This document shows positions 20,701-32,928 of a DNA stretch of 33,543 nt, one piece after another. The position numbers and the translations under genes are program-made. Under the pieces are notes generated by a model that saw only the letters and a program-made list of their open reading frames with translations, was not told the origin of the DNA and made no database searches. Position 1 is the stretch's first letter. The number at the start of each line of letters is the position of its first letter. Source of the stretch: Pigoraptor vietnamica. Taxonomy: Eukaryota; Opisthokonta; Filasterea. The stretch covers positions 1-33,543 of the forward strand of contig CALSCQ010002200.1 of NCBI GenBank assembly GCA_943704525.1, given 5' to 3'.

Positions 20701-21387
20701 GTCATGGGGTGTGTCTGACCCCTTTTTTCCCTCTGTAACGCAGGCAGAAGATCACGGACGAGGCCGAGGCCGAGAAGGCGCGCCAGGACCTCCTCCTCCT
20801 GCAGGCCAACAGCGCCGCCGTCGAGTCGACCGGTCAGGCGAAGGCCGAGGCGCAGTCGCGTGCGGAGGCTGCGCGCATCGAGGGCGAGGCCGCGGTTCAC
20901 CAGGCCAAGCTCAAGGCGGAGGCCCTTCGCATCGAGGCCGAGTCGGAGCTCGACCGCCTGACGCACGCCCGCGAGGCAGAGAACAGGTGCGTGTTGAGTG
21001 TGTGTGCGTGTGTGCGCGCTTGTGTGCGTGCGTGCGTGTGCGTGTGTGTGTGTGTGCGTTGCCTGCGCAGGTATGCTGCCGTACTATATGCACGTTCTGA
21101 CGCGCATGTGTGCTTGGGGCGACAGGTTCATCAAGGAGCAGAACGACCTCGAGATCGAGAAGACGCAGAAGCTCGCCGAGATCGAGACGCACAAGTTCCG
21201 CGACTTTGTGGCTGCCATTGGTCCGGACACGATCCGCGCGATCGCCGTCGCCGGTCCCGAGATGCAGGTCAAGCTGCTCCAGGGCCTGGGCCTCAAGAGC
21301 ACGCTCATCACGGACGGCAAGTCGCCCATCAACCTCTTCAACACGGCCAACGGGCTCATTGGGGGCGCGTCGCCGCTGCAGGAGTGA
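17745..21387 (+). CDS. MVP: Major vault protein
   Basis: Shell protein of the vault, a large cytoplasmic ribonucleoprotein barrel built of about 78 copies. Nine exons: 17745-18296, 18395-18586, 18694-18846, 18970-19087, 19280-19564, 19708-20044, 20185-20586, 20744-20986 and 21126-21387, giving 847 residues. The N-terminal start [18 protein letters not shown] is typical. Vault repeats fill residues up to about 530 ([64 protein letters not shown]). The shoulder (about 546-680) contains [20 protein letters not shown] and [14 protein letters not shown]. The Glu/Ala/Lys-rich cap helix follows ([20 protein letters not shown]). The protein ends shortly after [14 protein letters not shown], so it lacks most of the longer C-terminal tail of human MVP (893). 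It converges with NPRL3, with 236 bp between stops. Confidence 0.97.
19178..19227 (+). repeat. 25-nt tandem duplication in MVP intron 4
   Basis: Two adjacent 25-nt copies (19178-19202 and 19203-19227) sharing TTTGCCTACTTGA and TGTTCGA, with a few differences at the ends. They lie inside the intron 19088-19279. A GTTCGAAC in the first copy looks like a tRNA T-arm, but no tRNA can be built around it. Confidence 0.65.
20987..21060 (+). repeat. GT-rich low-complexity tract in MVP intron 8
   Basis: The 5' half of the intron 20987-21125 is almost entirely GTGTG and GTGCG units. It supplies many extra GTGCGT and GTGTGT hexamers next to the true donor, so splice choice may be loose here. The acceptor used ends at 21125; another AG at 21070 would change the frame. 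Confidence 0.7.
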
Positions 21388-21623
21388 GGGGCCTCCGCGA
21401 CTTTTTTTTATGCTATCTTTCGTGTCCTAATTTTTTCTTTTCTTTCCCCATCGCGACGGTGCAGCGGTCTTTGGTGACGCTGAATACACGCAATGCTGCC
21501 TGGACACTCGTGCTCGCCCTTACTCCCAACTACCGAAGAGTTGTGTGCGGGAAACAAAAGGCTCCTCGCATTCGCACATGTGTAGCCCTAAGCGAAAGGC
21601 TCAGACAGGAGACAGAACGTTCA
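21388..21623. other. Convergent 3' spacer between MVP and NPRL3
   Basis: These 236 bp between two stop codons contain T-rich runs just after the MVP stop (near 21402-21445). They presumably hold both 3' untranslated regions and polyadenylation signals; no canonical AATAAA is evident. Confidence 0.4.
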
Positions 21624-23599
21624 TTACTCGTGCACGCAAGTCACGACGACGTCGCGAAACGCAGTCAGCACGAGGACAATGTCGCTCCGCGCGAGGTTTT
21701 CCCTCCACATAATCTCCTCCATGCAATGGCGCCCATCGAGGTACGGCACGAGCCGCAGCAGCAGCGCGAGGTCCCGCTTGTTCGACGCAGCGCGCGACTG
21801 CAGCACGTGTGCGAGTGCCGCGGGCGACAGGACGGAGGCGGCGATAGCCATTGGGTCCACGGTCACGTCGCCGTTTGCAGACAGCCTGCGGCGCTCCCCG
21901 GCACCCTGCGCGTGGGCCTGTGCGTCCCCGCCCGCGTTGCCGTGTGGCCGTCCACTCGCATCGTCCGAAGCACCGGCCGCGGCATTCGTCGAAGTGGAGG
22001 CGTGCGATTCCGGGGGCACGACGAGCAGGGCGTACGTGTTGAGCGGGAGGAGGAGGCCGCGCCGCAGCAGCCAGAGAACGACGTGCACCATTTCGAGCTG
22101 GTCGTCGGGGCGGAGGGGCGCCAGGTGCTCGCCGAGCTGCCGCGGGAACGAGAACTCTGCGAGCGTCGTCGGGAGCGTGCGGCTCTTGAACGTCGCGTCG
22201 AAGGCGGCCATCATGTTGGATCGCGTGTCGAGGTCCGCCGCCGGCGACACGGCAAACAGGCTCGTCTTGGAAATCGTGTTGATCACCGATGCAAGGCCCC
22301 AGAGCACAAGGTGCGCGGCGAGCGGCAGCAGCTGCGCGAGCGAGATCCCGCTCTCGAGCGACACGTCCTGCAGGCTGCGCAGCGGGTTCGCCAGCTGGAT
22401 GACGCGGCGCAGCAGGGGCGAGGCGTCGACGGGCAGCTTTCGGAGGGCGTCCCCTTGCTCGTCTAATAGCAGGAGTGTGTGGTACGGGCGAATTGAAGGC
22501 ACGGGCACGGAAAGCCCGCGGGACGGCGACGGAGACGCGCTCGCACGCAGTCCGACCGCAACCCACCCGTTGATGCGCACGTGCACCGCCGACGCACCGC
22601 CACCGCCTCGCGCGAGCCCCTCGTAGACGTCCCTCAAGTGCCTCGCGAGTGCGCTCTTCGACAGCGCCTCGGCCACCGCGGCGGCGCGAATGGTCTCGGG
22701 ATCGCTGCCCGAGGGCGCCGACGACGTGCGCGCAGGCGCGGCGGACGCCTGTGCCGGCTGCTGCTGTTGAGTGCCAAACGTCGATTGCTGCAGGGTCGAG
22801 CGCGTTTCCCCGAGTGCGCTGGCGAGTGCGGCGTCGTGTATGCGCGTGATCAGGGCGACCTCCTGCGCCAGAAAGCCGCAGCGGAGCTCCTCGTGTTTGA
22901 TGGCAGACGCGAGTTGCTCGGCGAAGACTAGGAAGGGCGCGGTCGACGGCGCCCTGTGGGAAGTGAGGTGTTGCGTTTGAGAACAGACGCACGGCTGCGT
23001 GCTCGTGTGAGCGTGAATGTGCTCACGGGAGTGCAGCATTATGCGCGTGTGTGAGTGTGTGAGTGTGCGTATGAGTGTGTTCGCACAAGCAACGGGGCAC
23101 TCAACAGCCGCGCATGCACACAGTACGCAGTCGCAGTCAGCAATGCCCACCCAAAGGCGCCTCTCTTCAGCACAAACACGACATTGAACATCTCCATCGT
23201 CCAGTGGCCCTCCTTCTCCCGCTCCCCGACAGCCTGCGCCGCGGGCGACAACACCGGCGGGGGTTCCGCGCGCGGCACGTCGCGCACCTGCTCCCTCGGC
23301 CCTTCCCGCACCGAATCACGCCCGGGCTCCTTCTTCGCGGCTGCCACGCCCAGCAGCGTGGGGTGCCCAACAAAGGCAAGGTCATCCACGACGAGCTCAA
23401 AGGGGCGACCGCACAGCGCCGATTTGGGACACAGGACCTCCGCAAGCAACGGCTCCTCGTAACCGTACGCGAGACACACGCCGGTGTCGGAAGCGGAGGA
23501 CGACGACCCCCCGCGCGTGCGTGCGTGCGCGACAGGATAGCGAAAGACGAGGCGATACCCTCGACTCCCCTTGGCCAAGAGCAGCACACCGGCGAGCAT
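21624..23599 (-). CDS. NPRL3: GATOR1 subunit NPRL3 (nitrogen permease regulator 3-like)
   Basis: Component of GATOR1 (with NPRL2 and DEPDC5), which restrains TORC1 when amino acids are scarce. Two exons on the minus strand, 23599-23151 and 22953-21624, give 592 residues (human 569). The N-terminal start [20 protein letters not shown] matches the family SGSRG...LFRYP block. [18 protein letters not shown] and [10 protein letters not shown] form the longin-type domain. After the intron come [64 protein letters not shown] and, near the end, [14 protein letters not shown]. Linkers near residues 75-120 and 440-480 are low-complexity. The donor GTGGGC leaves phase 2, which the acceptor at 22954 restores. 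The ATG at 23599 is chosen because the upstream in-frame codon at 23620 is GTG. Confidence 0.95.
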
Positions 23600-24015
23600 T
23601 CTCACACGCGGCGACGGCACACGGCCGCCGTCGCCACACTCGCGCGCTTAGAGCATTAAAGAGCGCTCAACGAGGGGACGAAACAAAGTGATGCACTCAG
23701 CAGCGGACTTTCCAAGAAGGACACGAAGACGAATTGAGGCGACGAATGCTGCGTTTCGTCTGTCTCCCAACGCACGCCGCACAGTGGAAGCAAGAGGGAG
23801 CAAGGCAGGGAAGGACCCGTTGGAGCCGTGCGCTGCTGGCACACACAGACACAGCGGGGTACACGCACAGGTGATCCATCTCCACGTTACCTCGTCACAA
23901 CGCAAGACACGCACTCATGAAGCCCAACTGTCAAGGGCGAAAAGTCAGCGTCCTCTCTCTCTTTGAAGCTTCCGTTTGACTCTCGTTGCGTGCTTACTTG
24001 GACTGTGCACAGGAG
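23600..24015. promoter_or_regulatory. Shared upstream region of NPRL3 and INO80C
   Basis: These 416 bp separate the divergent starts and probably contain both promoters. No TATA box, long palindrome or extra exon is recognised. Confidence 0.4.
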
Positions 24016-24926
24016 ATGCCTCCCAAACGCAGCGCCAAAAAGCCCCAGCCGAAGGGGGTGAGTGGGTCTGCGGGCGTCGCTTGTACTCAGAAACCCTTCG
24101 TGCGTCAGTGCTCTTTCGGTGTTTTTTGCGTCCTGAATCTCTTTCGACGACACCGCAGGACGACGCTTCGTCCGAAGCGCAAGCCGACGGCGCTTCCTCG
24201 CAGCTTTCGTTCAAAAATGCGGCACATTCGGTGTGTGTTTATTATTGCGCGCATCCCCTCTCGAAACTGATGTGTGCGCCCGCAACCGCCTGTCCCTTTC
24301 TGCCTTTGTGGCGGCAGTGAGATCGTCTGTGCGTTGGCTCTTCTCATTTTCTTACGCTCGTTTTTGCGCCGCGTTCGCAGTCCATCGGAAAGAGCGTGCG
24401 ATGGAGGACGCTCAAGCAAATTACGACCGCTCTGCGCGCGACGCCCTTTCCGCCGGACACAGTGACATGTGCGTTGCCTACCGTGAAAAACGCTCGTGCG
24501 CTTGTGTACATTGGGTGGTCCCTTTTCGCGCGTGTCTGCGTCGTCGTCTTTCATGCCACGGCTCACAGCGACACCGGCCGCAGACACGTCCATTGACGCG
24601 CCGCCGTCGCTCAAGCCCCAGCGCAAGTACTGCGACATATCTGGGCTGCCGGTGCGTTTGTGCTGGCGTTTGTGCGGCGTCTTTTGGGGGTTTTTGGGTA
24701 CCGAGTTTGGCTGAATGTTCAAGGACCCATGTGTTCAGCGCACGCGCGTGTGGACGCTCGCGCTCAAGTCGTCTGCTGTGTTTGTTCGCAGGCGCCGTAC
24801 ACGGACCCCCACACAAAGCTGCGCTTCCACTGCACGAAGGAGTATCGGCGCATCAAGACACTGCCGCCCGATGTCGTCGCAGAGTACCTTGCCGCGCGGA
24901 GTGCAGAGGGACACGGACAGCGATGA
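24016..24926 (+). CDS. INO80C: INO80 complex subunit C / Ies6-like protein (YL1_C domain)
   Basis: Subunit of the INO80 nucleosome-remodelling complex; with Arp5 it couples ATP hydrolysis to nucleosome sliding in yeast. Five small exons: 24016-24057, 24159-24230, 24381-24468, 24569-24651 and 24792-24926, giving 139 residues. Short exons hide it from simple frame inspection. The basic N-terminus is MPPKRSAKKPQPKG. SFKNAAHSSIGKSVRWRTLK matches the family 'FKN...W+SLKQIL' block near residues 32-53. The YL1_C signature follows at about 84-120: KYCDISGLPAPYTDP, then TKLRFHCTKEYRRIKTLP. The first exon rests only on ATG context, a GTGAGT donor and phase, so it is the least certain. Length is slightly below human INO80C (about 190). 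Confidence 0.88.
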
Positions 24927-25632
24927 AGCCGCCGCGGGCCAAAGCGCACGGCGACCGAGTGCGTGCGCACTTACTCCTTTCTCAGAATCGTGCTACAGCC
25001 ATTTCGCGTTCCGCAGTGGGCACTTCCAGCACGTCGCCACACCACACGTGCATGTTGGTGCATAGGCGCTTTTGTGCGAGACTGCTCGCGAAGAGACGCA
25101 ATTAACGCACACATTTTTGTTACCGAATCCGTTTTTTGCACACTGTGCGCGCATAATGTCTGCAGTGCCGCGCCGTCCATCCACCGCACAAGCTCCTCCG
25201 CTGAGGCTGCTGCACGTGCCTCGCCCAGCTGCGGCGCCATTCAGCCGATCAAGACGGGCGAACCAGTCGAGCTGAGCACATGCAAGGGCGCTTATAAGCG
25301 CCCTTGGCACATGCCAAAAACATGTCCAGACTCGGTCACGTGCGGCGTTGGCACCTCCCTGACTGTGACACTTGACTAAGATTCACTCTGAAACAGAAGA
25401 ACGCCTCATTCCGCGCACTCACCCGCCCCTCTGCGCTATTCTTCAAGCAGCCGTTGGCAGTGCGACCCTTTCTCTCTGTGGGTGTGTGGGAGAAGGGTCG
25501 TTCTTCGCGCTTGTAAATGGCGTCGGTTTGACTGCCCCGCCTCTCCAAATTGCCCTGCGGCTGAAACGCCCACGGAATGGCACGCGCACACTGAAAGCGA
25601 CGCCGCCCACGTGCTTGTATTGAGCTCACGCA
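24927..25632. promoter_or_regulatory. Non-coding region upstream of the L-domain receptor
   Basis: These 706 bp have no supported gene. They contain the 24-bp palindrome at 25283-25306, with nearby copies of CACATG on either side. The right part should hold the receptor promoter. Confidence 0.45.
25283..25306. promoter_or_regulatory. Perfect 24-bp palindrome
   Basis: Each 12-nt arm reads CAAGGGCGCTTA with no loop, and the centre is CTTATAAG. Directly outside lie GCACATG on the left and CACATGCC on the right as a short direct repeat. It sits 327 bp upstream of the receptor ATG. It could be a dimeric-factor site, a cruciform or, through the central TATAA, a core promoter element. Confidence 0.7.
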
Positions 25633-28600
25633 ATGGCGCGGAGGAGTCCCGCGGCGCTGGCGAGGGGTGCTCACACGGGCGTTGTGGTCGCCGTCCTCTT
25701 GCTTGTTGCGGTTGTCGAGGGTGTCGGTGAGTCGCACGCGTGCCTGTCGACGTGCGTGCGCACACGTGCACGTGCTGACGTGCTTTACTTCGAACTCGCG
25801 TTAACGCACTCTTTCTCTCCACCACAAAGACGCTCTCGAGGTCGTGTGCGGTGGCGGCGACGTGCGGCGGCTGTCGGTCGGGTGCACTCGCGTCAGTGGC
25901 ACGCTTGTCGTCGCAAACCTCACGTCCTCCTCGCTTCCATCGCCTATCACGTCCGTCGTCGCTATCGACGGCGATCTCCGCGTCGAGTTTAATGACGGCC
26001 TCCAATCGCTCGATGGATTCGAGCGCGTCGCGAGCGTCGGGGGTTCGGTCGTTGTGCGCGGCAACGGGGCCCTAACTTCCCTTGCCGGCCTCGCCTCCAT
26101 CGCCAGCGTCGGCGGCGCAGTTACGATCACGGACAACCCTTCGGTCGTGTCGCTGGATGGCCTTCTCGGGCGCGTTGCGGGCGTGCTGACCGGTCCGGTC
26201 ACCATAGCGAACAACACGGCGCTTGCGTCGGCGGTGTCGGTGATCGGAAACGCCTCGTCCATAACTCACAACATCACGGTCGCCCACAACCCCTCGCTCG
26301 CCGCGCTGTCGGGATTTCGGAGGGTCGTGTACGTTGGCGGCGGCGTCCGCTTGCTCAACATGCCATCCCTCGCGGCGGTGGATGGCTTTGGCGCCCTTGC
26401 TGTCGTTGACGGGGACGTCGAGTTCGCGAACCTCCCCTCGCTTTCCGCCCTCCCTCCGTTCCCGTCGCTTCAGGTGCTCAGCTTCAACGGCTCGCTGCTG
26501 ATATCGGAGACGGGCGTCGTGGAATTGAACGCTTTCATGGACGTCGTCGTCGAGCTGGGCGACGTGGACGTGAATTCAAACCCGTTGCTCGTTCGCGTCG
26601 ACGGCCTGAGGTTTCTTCGAACGCTCGGCAACACCGTGCGCATCGCGAACAACCCCGCCCTCCGCACTATTGCGGGCGTCATGAATGGCTATCGCGATGA
26701 CTTTGGCTCCGCGATTCCACGACGCCTCGCCACCGGGCAGGGCGTGGCGATCATCGCATGCAGCAACCTCGCCACCATCGACGCGTTTGCGGGGCTGTCG
26801 TCCGCAACCGTCGTCATCCTGACGGCGCTCGAGTCGCTGTCGCGCGTGAGTCCGTTCACGTCCCTCAAGCGGCTGAGCTTTGGGCTGCTCCTGTCGATTC
26901 TTGGGCGGGACGCGGCGAGCGAGTTGGACCTCGGCGGGGTCTTCCCAGCCCTGGAGTTTCTCGATCAGCTGTTGGTGGCGGACGTGTTCGCGCGAGTGCT
27001 TTCGTTCCCGAAGCTGTCGGTTGTCACCGGGGCCATCGGCATACTGGGCTCGCCCACCCTCGTGGAGATTGCGCCGTTTCCCGCGCTGTGGACGTTGCGT
27101 CAGATATACGTCTTCAACAACACGGCACTCCGCCGCATCGGAGGCTTCCCGAACCTCACGGAAATCGAGAGCTCGATCAACGTGTGGGGCAACGGGAACG
27201 CGCAGTCGCCGCTCGAGGACGTCTCGCTCTCGTTCCCGCGCCTCAAGAAGTGCAGCGGGATTTCCATTCTCGACAACTGGGGACCCTACGAGCTGTCCGG
27301 TTTTCCCGCCCTCACTCAGAACACGGGCGACCTGCGCATCACCAACAACGTGCTCCTGGAGCGCGTGGGCGGCTTTGCGTCGCTCGTCGAGTGTGGCGCC
27401 GTGTCGATCACCGACAGCCCGTCCCTTGTCGCCATCGAGGGATTCCCGGTCGTGCGGAGGGCCGCGTCGTTCTACTTTGGGCGGCTCGTGAACCTCACCG
27501 CCATCGCGGCGTTTCCCGTGGTCAAGACTGTGGAAGGGTCCCTCTTCCTCGATGGTCTCCCGCAGCTTGTTAACGTCAGCGCGTTCAACGTGGGTGTGCC
27601 GTGTCAGGCAGAGCTCGGTTCGCCTTCTTCGCACGTCTGTGTGCATGTTGTATTCCCGCCCCCACCTCCCCTGGCAGTGCGCCAATGTCTTCGCCGCCCT
27701 TCCTTGCCCTCCCCCTGATTTTCACACTCTACGTCCTCTCTTGTTCACCGCAACCCTCCGGTACGTGCCGCAGGGACCTGACGTGGGCGGCAACCTGCAA
27801 GTCTTCGGTTGCCACATGCTCGAGTCTCTGCCGTGGCTTGACGGGACGATCGTGCGCACCTCGTTCCTCTTTTCGACCAACCTCGCCCTCGCGGAGCTGC
27901 CGGCCATCAATGTTGGCGGCGAGTCGCTCGTGAACCGCCTGCTAATAAGCGACATGCCGCATCTCGCCAGCCTCACGCCGCTGCGGTCGGCCAACCTGTA
28001 TTCGCTGGCGGACGTCCAAATCTTCAACATGAACAATCTCACGTCACTCGCTGGGCTCGAGACCGTCCGCCACATCGCGAACAAGCTCTCTATGGCGAAC
28101 TGCCGAATCCTAACGGACCTCTCGGCGCTGGACGGCCTCGAGCGAGTGTACGGCGACCTCGCGATCGCGACGACCGGCCTGTGGCACCTCAACGCCTTCC
28201 GCGGCCTTGTCGAGGTCACCGGGAACATCGACATTTCGGACAACTCGGACCTCGTCTCGCTGCAAGGCTTTGACGCGCTGCGGAACGTGTCCGGATCCGT
28301 GTCCATACGCTACAACCCGTCGCTGAACGTCATCGACGGCATCGCGGCCCTCGCGTCCATCGGAGGGTCCCTCGAAATCAACGACAACGCCGCGCTGAAT
28401 GCCGTCGTCGGGTTCGCGTCGCTGCACAGCGTGGGCTCGTTCTCACTCGTGCGATGTCCGTGCACGGTCGCGTCCGGCTTTGCGAGCCTCGAGTACGTCA
28501 ACAGGACGCTGGAAGTGACGCGCACCATGCTGCGGTCGCTGTCGTCCTTCGCGTCGGTGGTGAGCGCCGGCGAGGTCATCGTGCGAGAGAACGGGCGCCT

Positions 28601-31600
28601 GGTCGCGGCCGAGCTGACGGGGCTCGTGACGGTCGAGGGTGCGCTCACGCTGGACCACAACCCGTCGATTGTGGAAGTCGGCGACGGACACTTTGCGCGC
28701 CTGGAAACGGCCGGCTCGCTCACGATGTCTTCTCTGCTGTCTCTCCGTCGTCTCTCTGGGTTTGGGGCGCTGCGGCATGTGCGCGGGGACGTCGTCGCGC
28801 TGAACAACCCGGCGCTGTCCAAGATCACCGGCTTCAACAGCCTCGCGCGCGTGGACGGCGCGGTCGTCATACGGGGCAACATGATTCTCGACGGCCTCAC
28901 GATGACTATCTTGTCGCTGGGGTCGCTCGAAGTGGCTGACAACAGCAACGCAGAGTATCTGAACCTCATCGTCGTGGACAACATCGCCGGCCACGTGATC
29001 GTGGAGGGTAACCTCGCCCTCAAGCGCGTGCGGCTGTCGGCGCGCACGCTGGGCGGCACACTCACCTTCCGTTACAACGACGTCTACCTCTCGAACGATC
29101 CCGACAACGGCGACCTTTCGTGGCAGTTCGGCGAAGTCCACGGCGTCACAGTCACCGGCAACAGGCAGCTCACGTCACTCACGCTTTCTGGCATCGGCAC
29201 GCTCTCCGGGTCGCTCGAGATTACCGACAACAAGTCGCTCGAGGCGCTGTTCCTGCCCGCCATCCTCAAGGACATCACGAACGTCGTGATCGACGCAAAC
29301 GCAGCGCTATGGTCGATCTCGTACGAAATCCCGTACATCACGACCCTCTCGCGCCTGGGCACGAGCCCCGACAACCTCGCGTCGAAATTTCTCGGCGCGC
29401 CCTTCGACGTCTCCAACGTATTTCGCGTTGTGGGCGACACGCTCCGCCGGGCGGACATTGCGCAGTGGCCCCGGCAGGTCGGGAGTGACTGGCACTTGAA
29501 TGCGCCGAATCTGGTGGAGCCCGTGGTGGCACCGAACCTCACGTCTATTGGCGGAGATCTTTTCGTCACAGCGCCCCTCGACACCGTCGCGTTTCCGGCG
29601 CTGGTCACGGTCAGCGGCTCGTTCTACATGTTCAACTGCAACGTGGCGGGTTCCTCGGGCTGGTCCGACTTCCCCTTGCTGCGCTCCGTGGGATCGTCGC
29701 TCGCCATCATCGACTCGAACGTCGAGTCAATTGCCGGGTTCAATTCCCTGGTGACCGTCGGCGGCTTTCTCGCGATCACGGACAACGTTCGCCTCGTGGG
29801 CGTCGATGGCATGCAGCAACTGCGCACGATCGGCACGGCCGGCCAGTCCTTCGACCTTTACCACAGCACGTACGCGGCGGCGATCGCGGATAATCCCGTG
29901 CTGCAGCGTGTCGGTGGGTTCCGGTCCGTCACCGCCGTCTACGGCCCCATTCTCGTCAAGGGCAACGAGATGCTCTGCGCGCGCGAGGTCGACCTCACGC
30001 TCGTCGCTCCGCCGGGAAGCCGCGTGGTCGACAACGCCGACAGTAGCACGTGCGGTGCGTCTCTTGAGCCTGTGCCCTCCTTTGTGTGTGTGTCCGACAG
30101 CAACACGTGTGGTGCGTCTCTTAAACCAATGCTCTCTTTTGTGTTTGTGTGCGTGCGAGTTTTTGTCCGACAGCAACGCATGTGGTGCGTGCACTTTTGT
30201 CCTTCTTCCTACGGCCTCAATCCCTCGCCCGTGCATGGCTTTCTCACTCGTCTGTTGTGCCCTTTCCGTGGTCGCTGGTCGCTGCCCATTCGAAAACGAT
30301 TGCCGTTCTTGACCGATCCACCCGTGCCTCCCTCTCGCGATCACAGTGTGCCAGGGCCGCACCGTCCACTCCGACGTGGACGTCTGGGAGTTGCGCAACT
30401 GCGCGTCGGTCGTCGGCTCGCTCTCCGTTGGCCCTAACGTCACCACCGTTGCCCCCATGGCCGCCCTCAAGACCGTCTCCGGGGACCTCGTTTTCGATGG
30501 CGTGGGCGTTGTTGACGGGGGTGCGCCGCGGTTCCCCGCGCTAGCGAACGTCGGCGGCGACGTTGTGGTCACCTCTACGCACATTGCGTCGCTGTCGTTG
30601 CCACAGCTGTCCGTCGTCAACGGCTCGGTGGTCGTGCAGGGAAACGTGTCCTCTGTGAGCGCCCCATTGCTGGCGTCGGTCTTAGGCGACGTCGTACTCG
30701 GCGGTGCACTGACGACGCTTGGGTTCGACGCGCTCTCCATCATCAAAGGGTCGCTATATCTGTCGGGCCTCACGGCGCTGTCGAGCGCAGGAAACGACCA
30801 ATTTCCGTCGCTGACGTGGGTGGGGGGGCACGTGGTCGTCGCGAACTGCGCCGCGCTGGTCTCGTTTGGGGCCATGCGGGCCCTTGTGCACGTCGGCGGA
30901 AACTTTACAGTCGCGAACAACACGGCCCTCACGACTGTCCAAGTCGCCGAGAACGTGCAGACGCTCGTCGGCACGCTGACGCTTTCGAACTGTGGCTCGC
31001 TCGCGCGCATTGACGCCCTCGTCCCCAGTGCCTTGTCAATCGGTGGGCTGACGATGGAGGACCTCCCGCAGCTCTCGGCGATCCATCGCCTGTTGGTCTC
31101 GCTGCAGCACGTCGCGGGGTCGGTGCTGCTCGACCGGGTGGGGCAGCGCACGCCCATACCCGTCGCTCTTCCCAACCTCGCCGAGGTGACCGGCGACGTG
31201 ACGCTCGTCCAGTCGGCCATCTCTTCGCTAGCGGGCTTTGCGTCTCTGGCACGCATTGGCGGCTCGTTCTCAGTCGTCGCGTGCAACCTTGTCAACGTGA
31301 CAGGACCGCGCGTCGGCGTCGGTGTCGTCGACGCAGCGCCGTCGGCGGAGCTGTGGGGCGTGGGCGGCGACCTTGTCTTTTCGAACAACTCGGTGCTAGA
31401 GGGCCTCGCGTTCCCCCACTTGGGATTCGTCGGCGGCGTGATGGAGATCTCCGGCAACCCTAGTCTGACGCGAACGGCCTTCCCCTCGCTGTCGGTCGTC
31501 AACACGTCCCTGCGCATCGAGAACAACGCGCGAATGGCGACGCTCGCGGGGTGGTCGGGGCTATCGCGCATCGGTGACGCCATCGAGCCGTCGGGATGGG

Positions 31601-32880
31601 ATCCGTCCGCTTCGTCGACGTCCTCGCCGAGTCCTGGGGCAGTGACAGTGGCGCTTGTCATCTTTAACAACCCCTTGCTGACGTCGATTGACGCGCTGGG
31701 GTCTGTGGTTTATATTGGTGGTCACGTGGCCATTTCGAACAACACGGCGCTGTGCCCGAGGACAATCGACCTCGCCGCGACCGTCGTCGGCGGGTTCAGC
31801 GTGTCGATATCGAATAACTCACCGGGACCCTGCGGTGGGCAGTGTGCGCTGGGAGAGAGGGAGGGGGATGAGGGGATGTCGAGACCACTTCTATGTTGTT
31901 GCTCCGCATTTCTGTACGTGTTTTTTTTATTTGTTTGTTTTTCCCTTCGTTTCTTCCTTTCATTCGCTTTGGCCCACAAATGTCTTGCCGCGATTGGCCG
32001 CAGTTATTTAGCTAACGATCCGCTTTTGCCTCTTCTCTTCTGTCGAGCAGTGTGCCGGCAGAAGGTCGCCCGTGCGCGCCAGGCCGGGCTCTCGTACCAA
32101 GGGTGTGCGATCGTCGACGGCGACCTCATCGTCTCCCAGTGGCTGCTGGATGGCGAGGGGTACCCGGCGAACCTCACGACCATCACGGGCTCGCTCACGC
32201 TGACCGGCCTCACGGGATCTTCGAAGAATTGGCTCGCCGTCTTTGCGGCCCTGCGCGTCATCGGAGGCGACCTCAATGTCATCGAGAACGGGTTCGACGC
32301 GGGCGTGTCGAGCGTCCCTGAAGCGAACGTGACGTCGGTCCGCGTGGGTGGGGGCCTTAAGGTGGCCAACAACACGCGCCTCCTTGCGCTGGACGGCTTC
32401 CGCATCTCCGGCACGCTCCGCTTCGCCAGCCTGACCCTCAACACGGTGCTGTCCACGTTCCCTGCGCTCCAGGGCGTGACGACCATAGGCCCACCTCCCG
32501 CTACAACAGGGGGCCAGTACGCACAGCCGGCGATTGAGATTATCGGCAACCCCGCGCTGTCGTCGCTGCAGGGTTTTCGCCGCGTGTCGAACGTGACAGG
32601 GAGCGTCGACATCCGGAACAACCCGACGCTGTGTTTCGCGAAGACGGTCGGTTGGCAGATTGTTGTGTCGGACTATTTGCCCGCGAACGTCGTCGTGCAG
32701 AGCAACGCCGTGGATTGCGGTGGGTGTGCGTGTGCGCTGGGGTTGGGAGTTATTCTGCTGTGGCGACCGATTTATGGCGCAGTGGACACTGTGGAAGTGC
32801 ATCAAATGATATCTAATTGCCATTCCTGCTCAACACACACACCACACACCCGTGCACACACACTCACACACACACACACA

Positions 32881-32928
<48 letters not shown>

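Noticed and set aside
20991-22466. Long plus-strand frame over MVP's last intron/exon and NPRL3
   Set aside because: It starts inside a GT-rich intron, reads MVP exon 9 in the wrong frame and continues antisense to NPRL3.
25150-25320. CRISPR-like or terminator reading of the palindrome region
   Set aside because: There is one loopless palindrome, no regular repeat-spacer series and no T run; the context is eukaryotic.
29727-31670. 647-codon open frame antisense to the receptor
   Set aside because: The product is Ser/Thr/Pro-rich, runs across an intron of the sense gene and shows no domain; the sense repeats explain the DNA.
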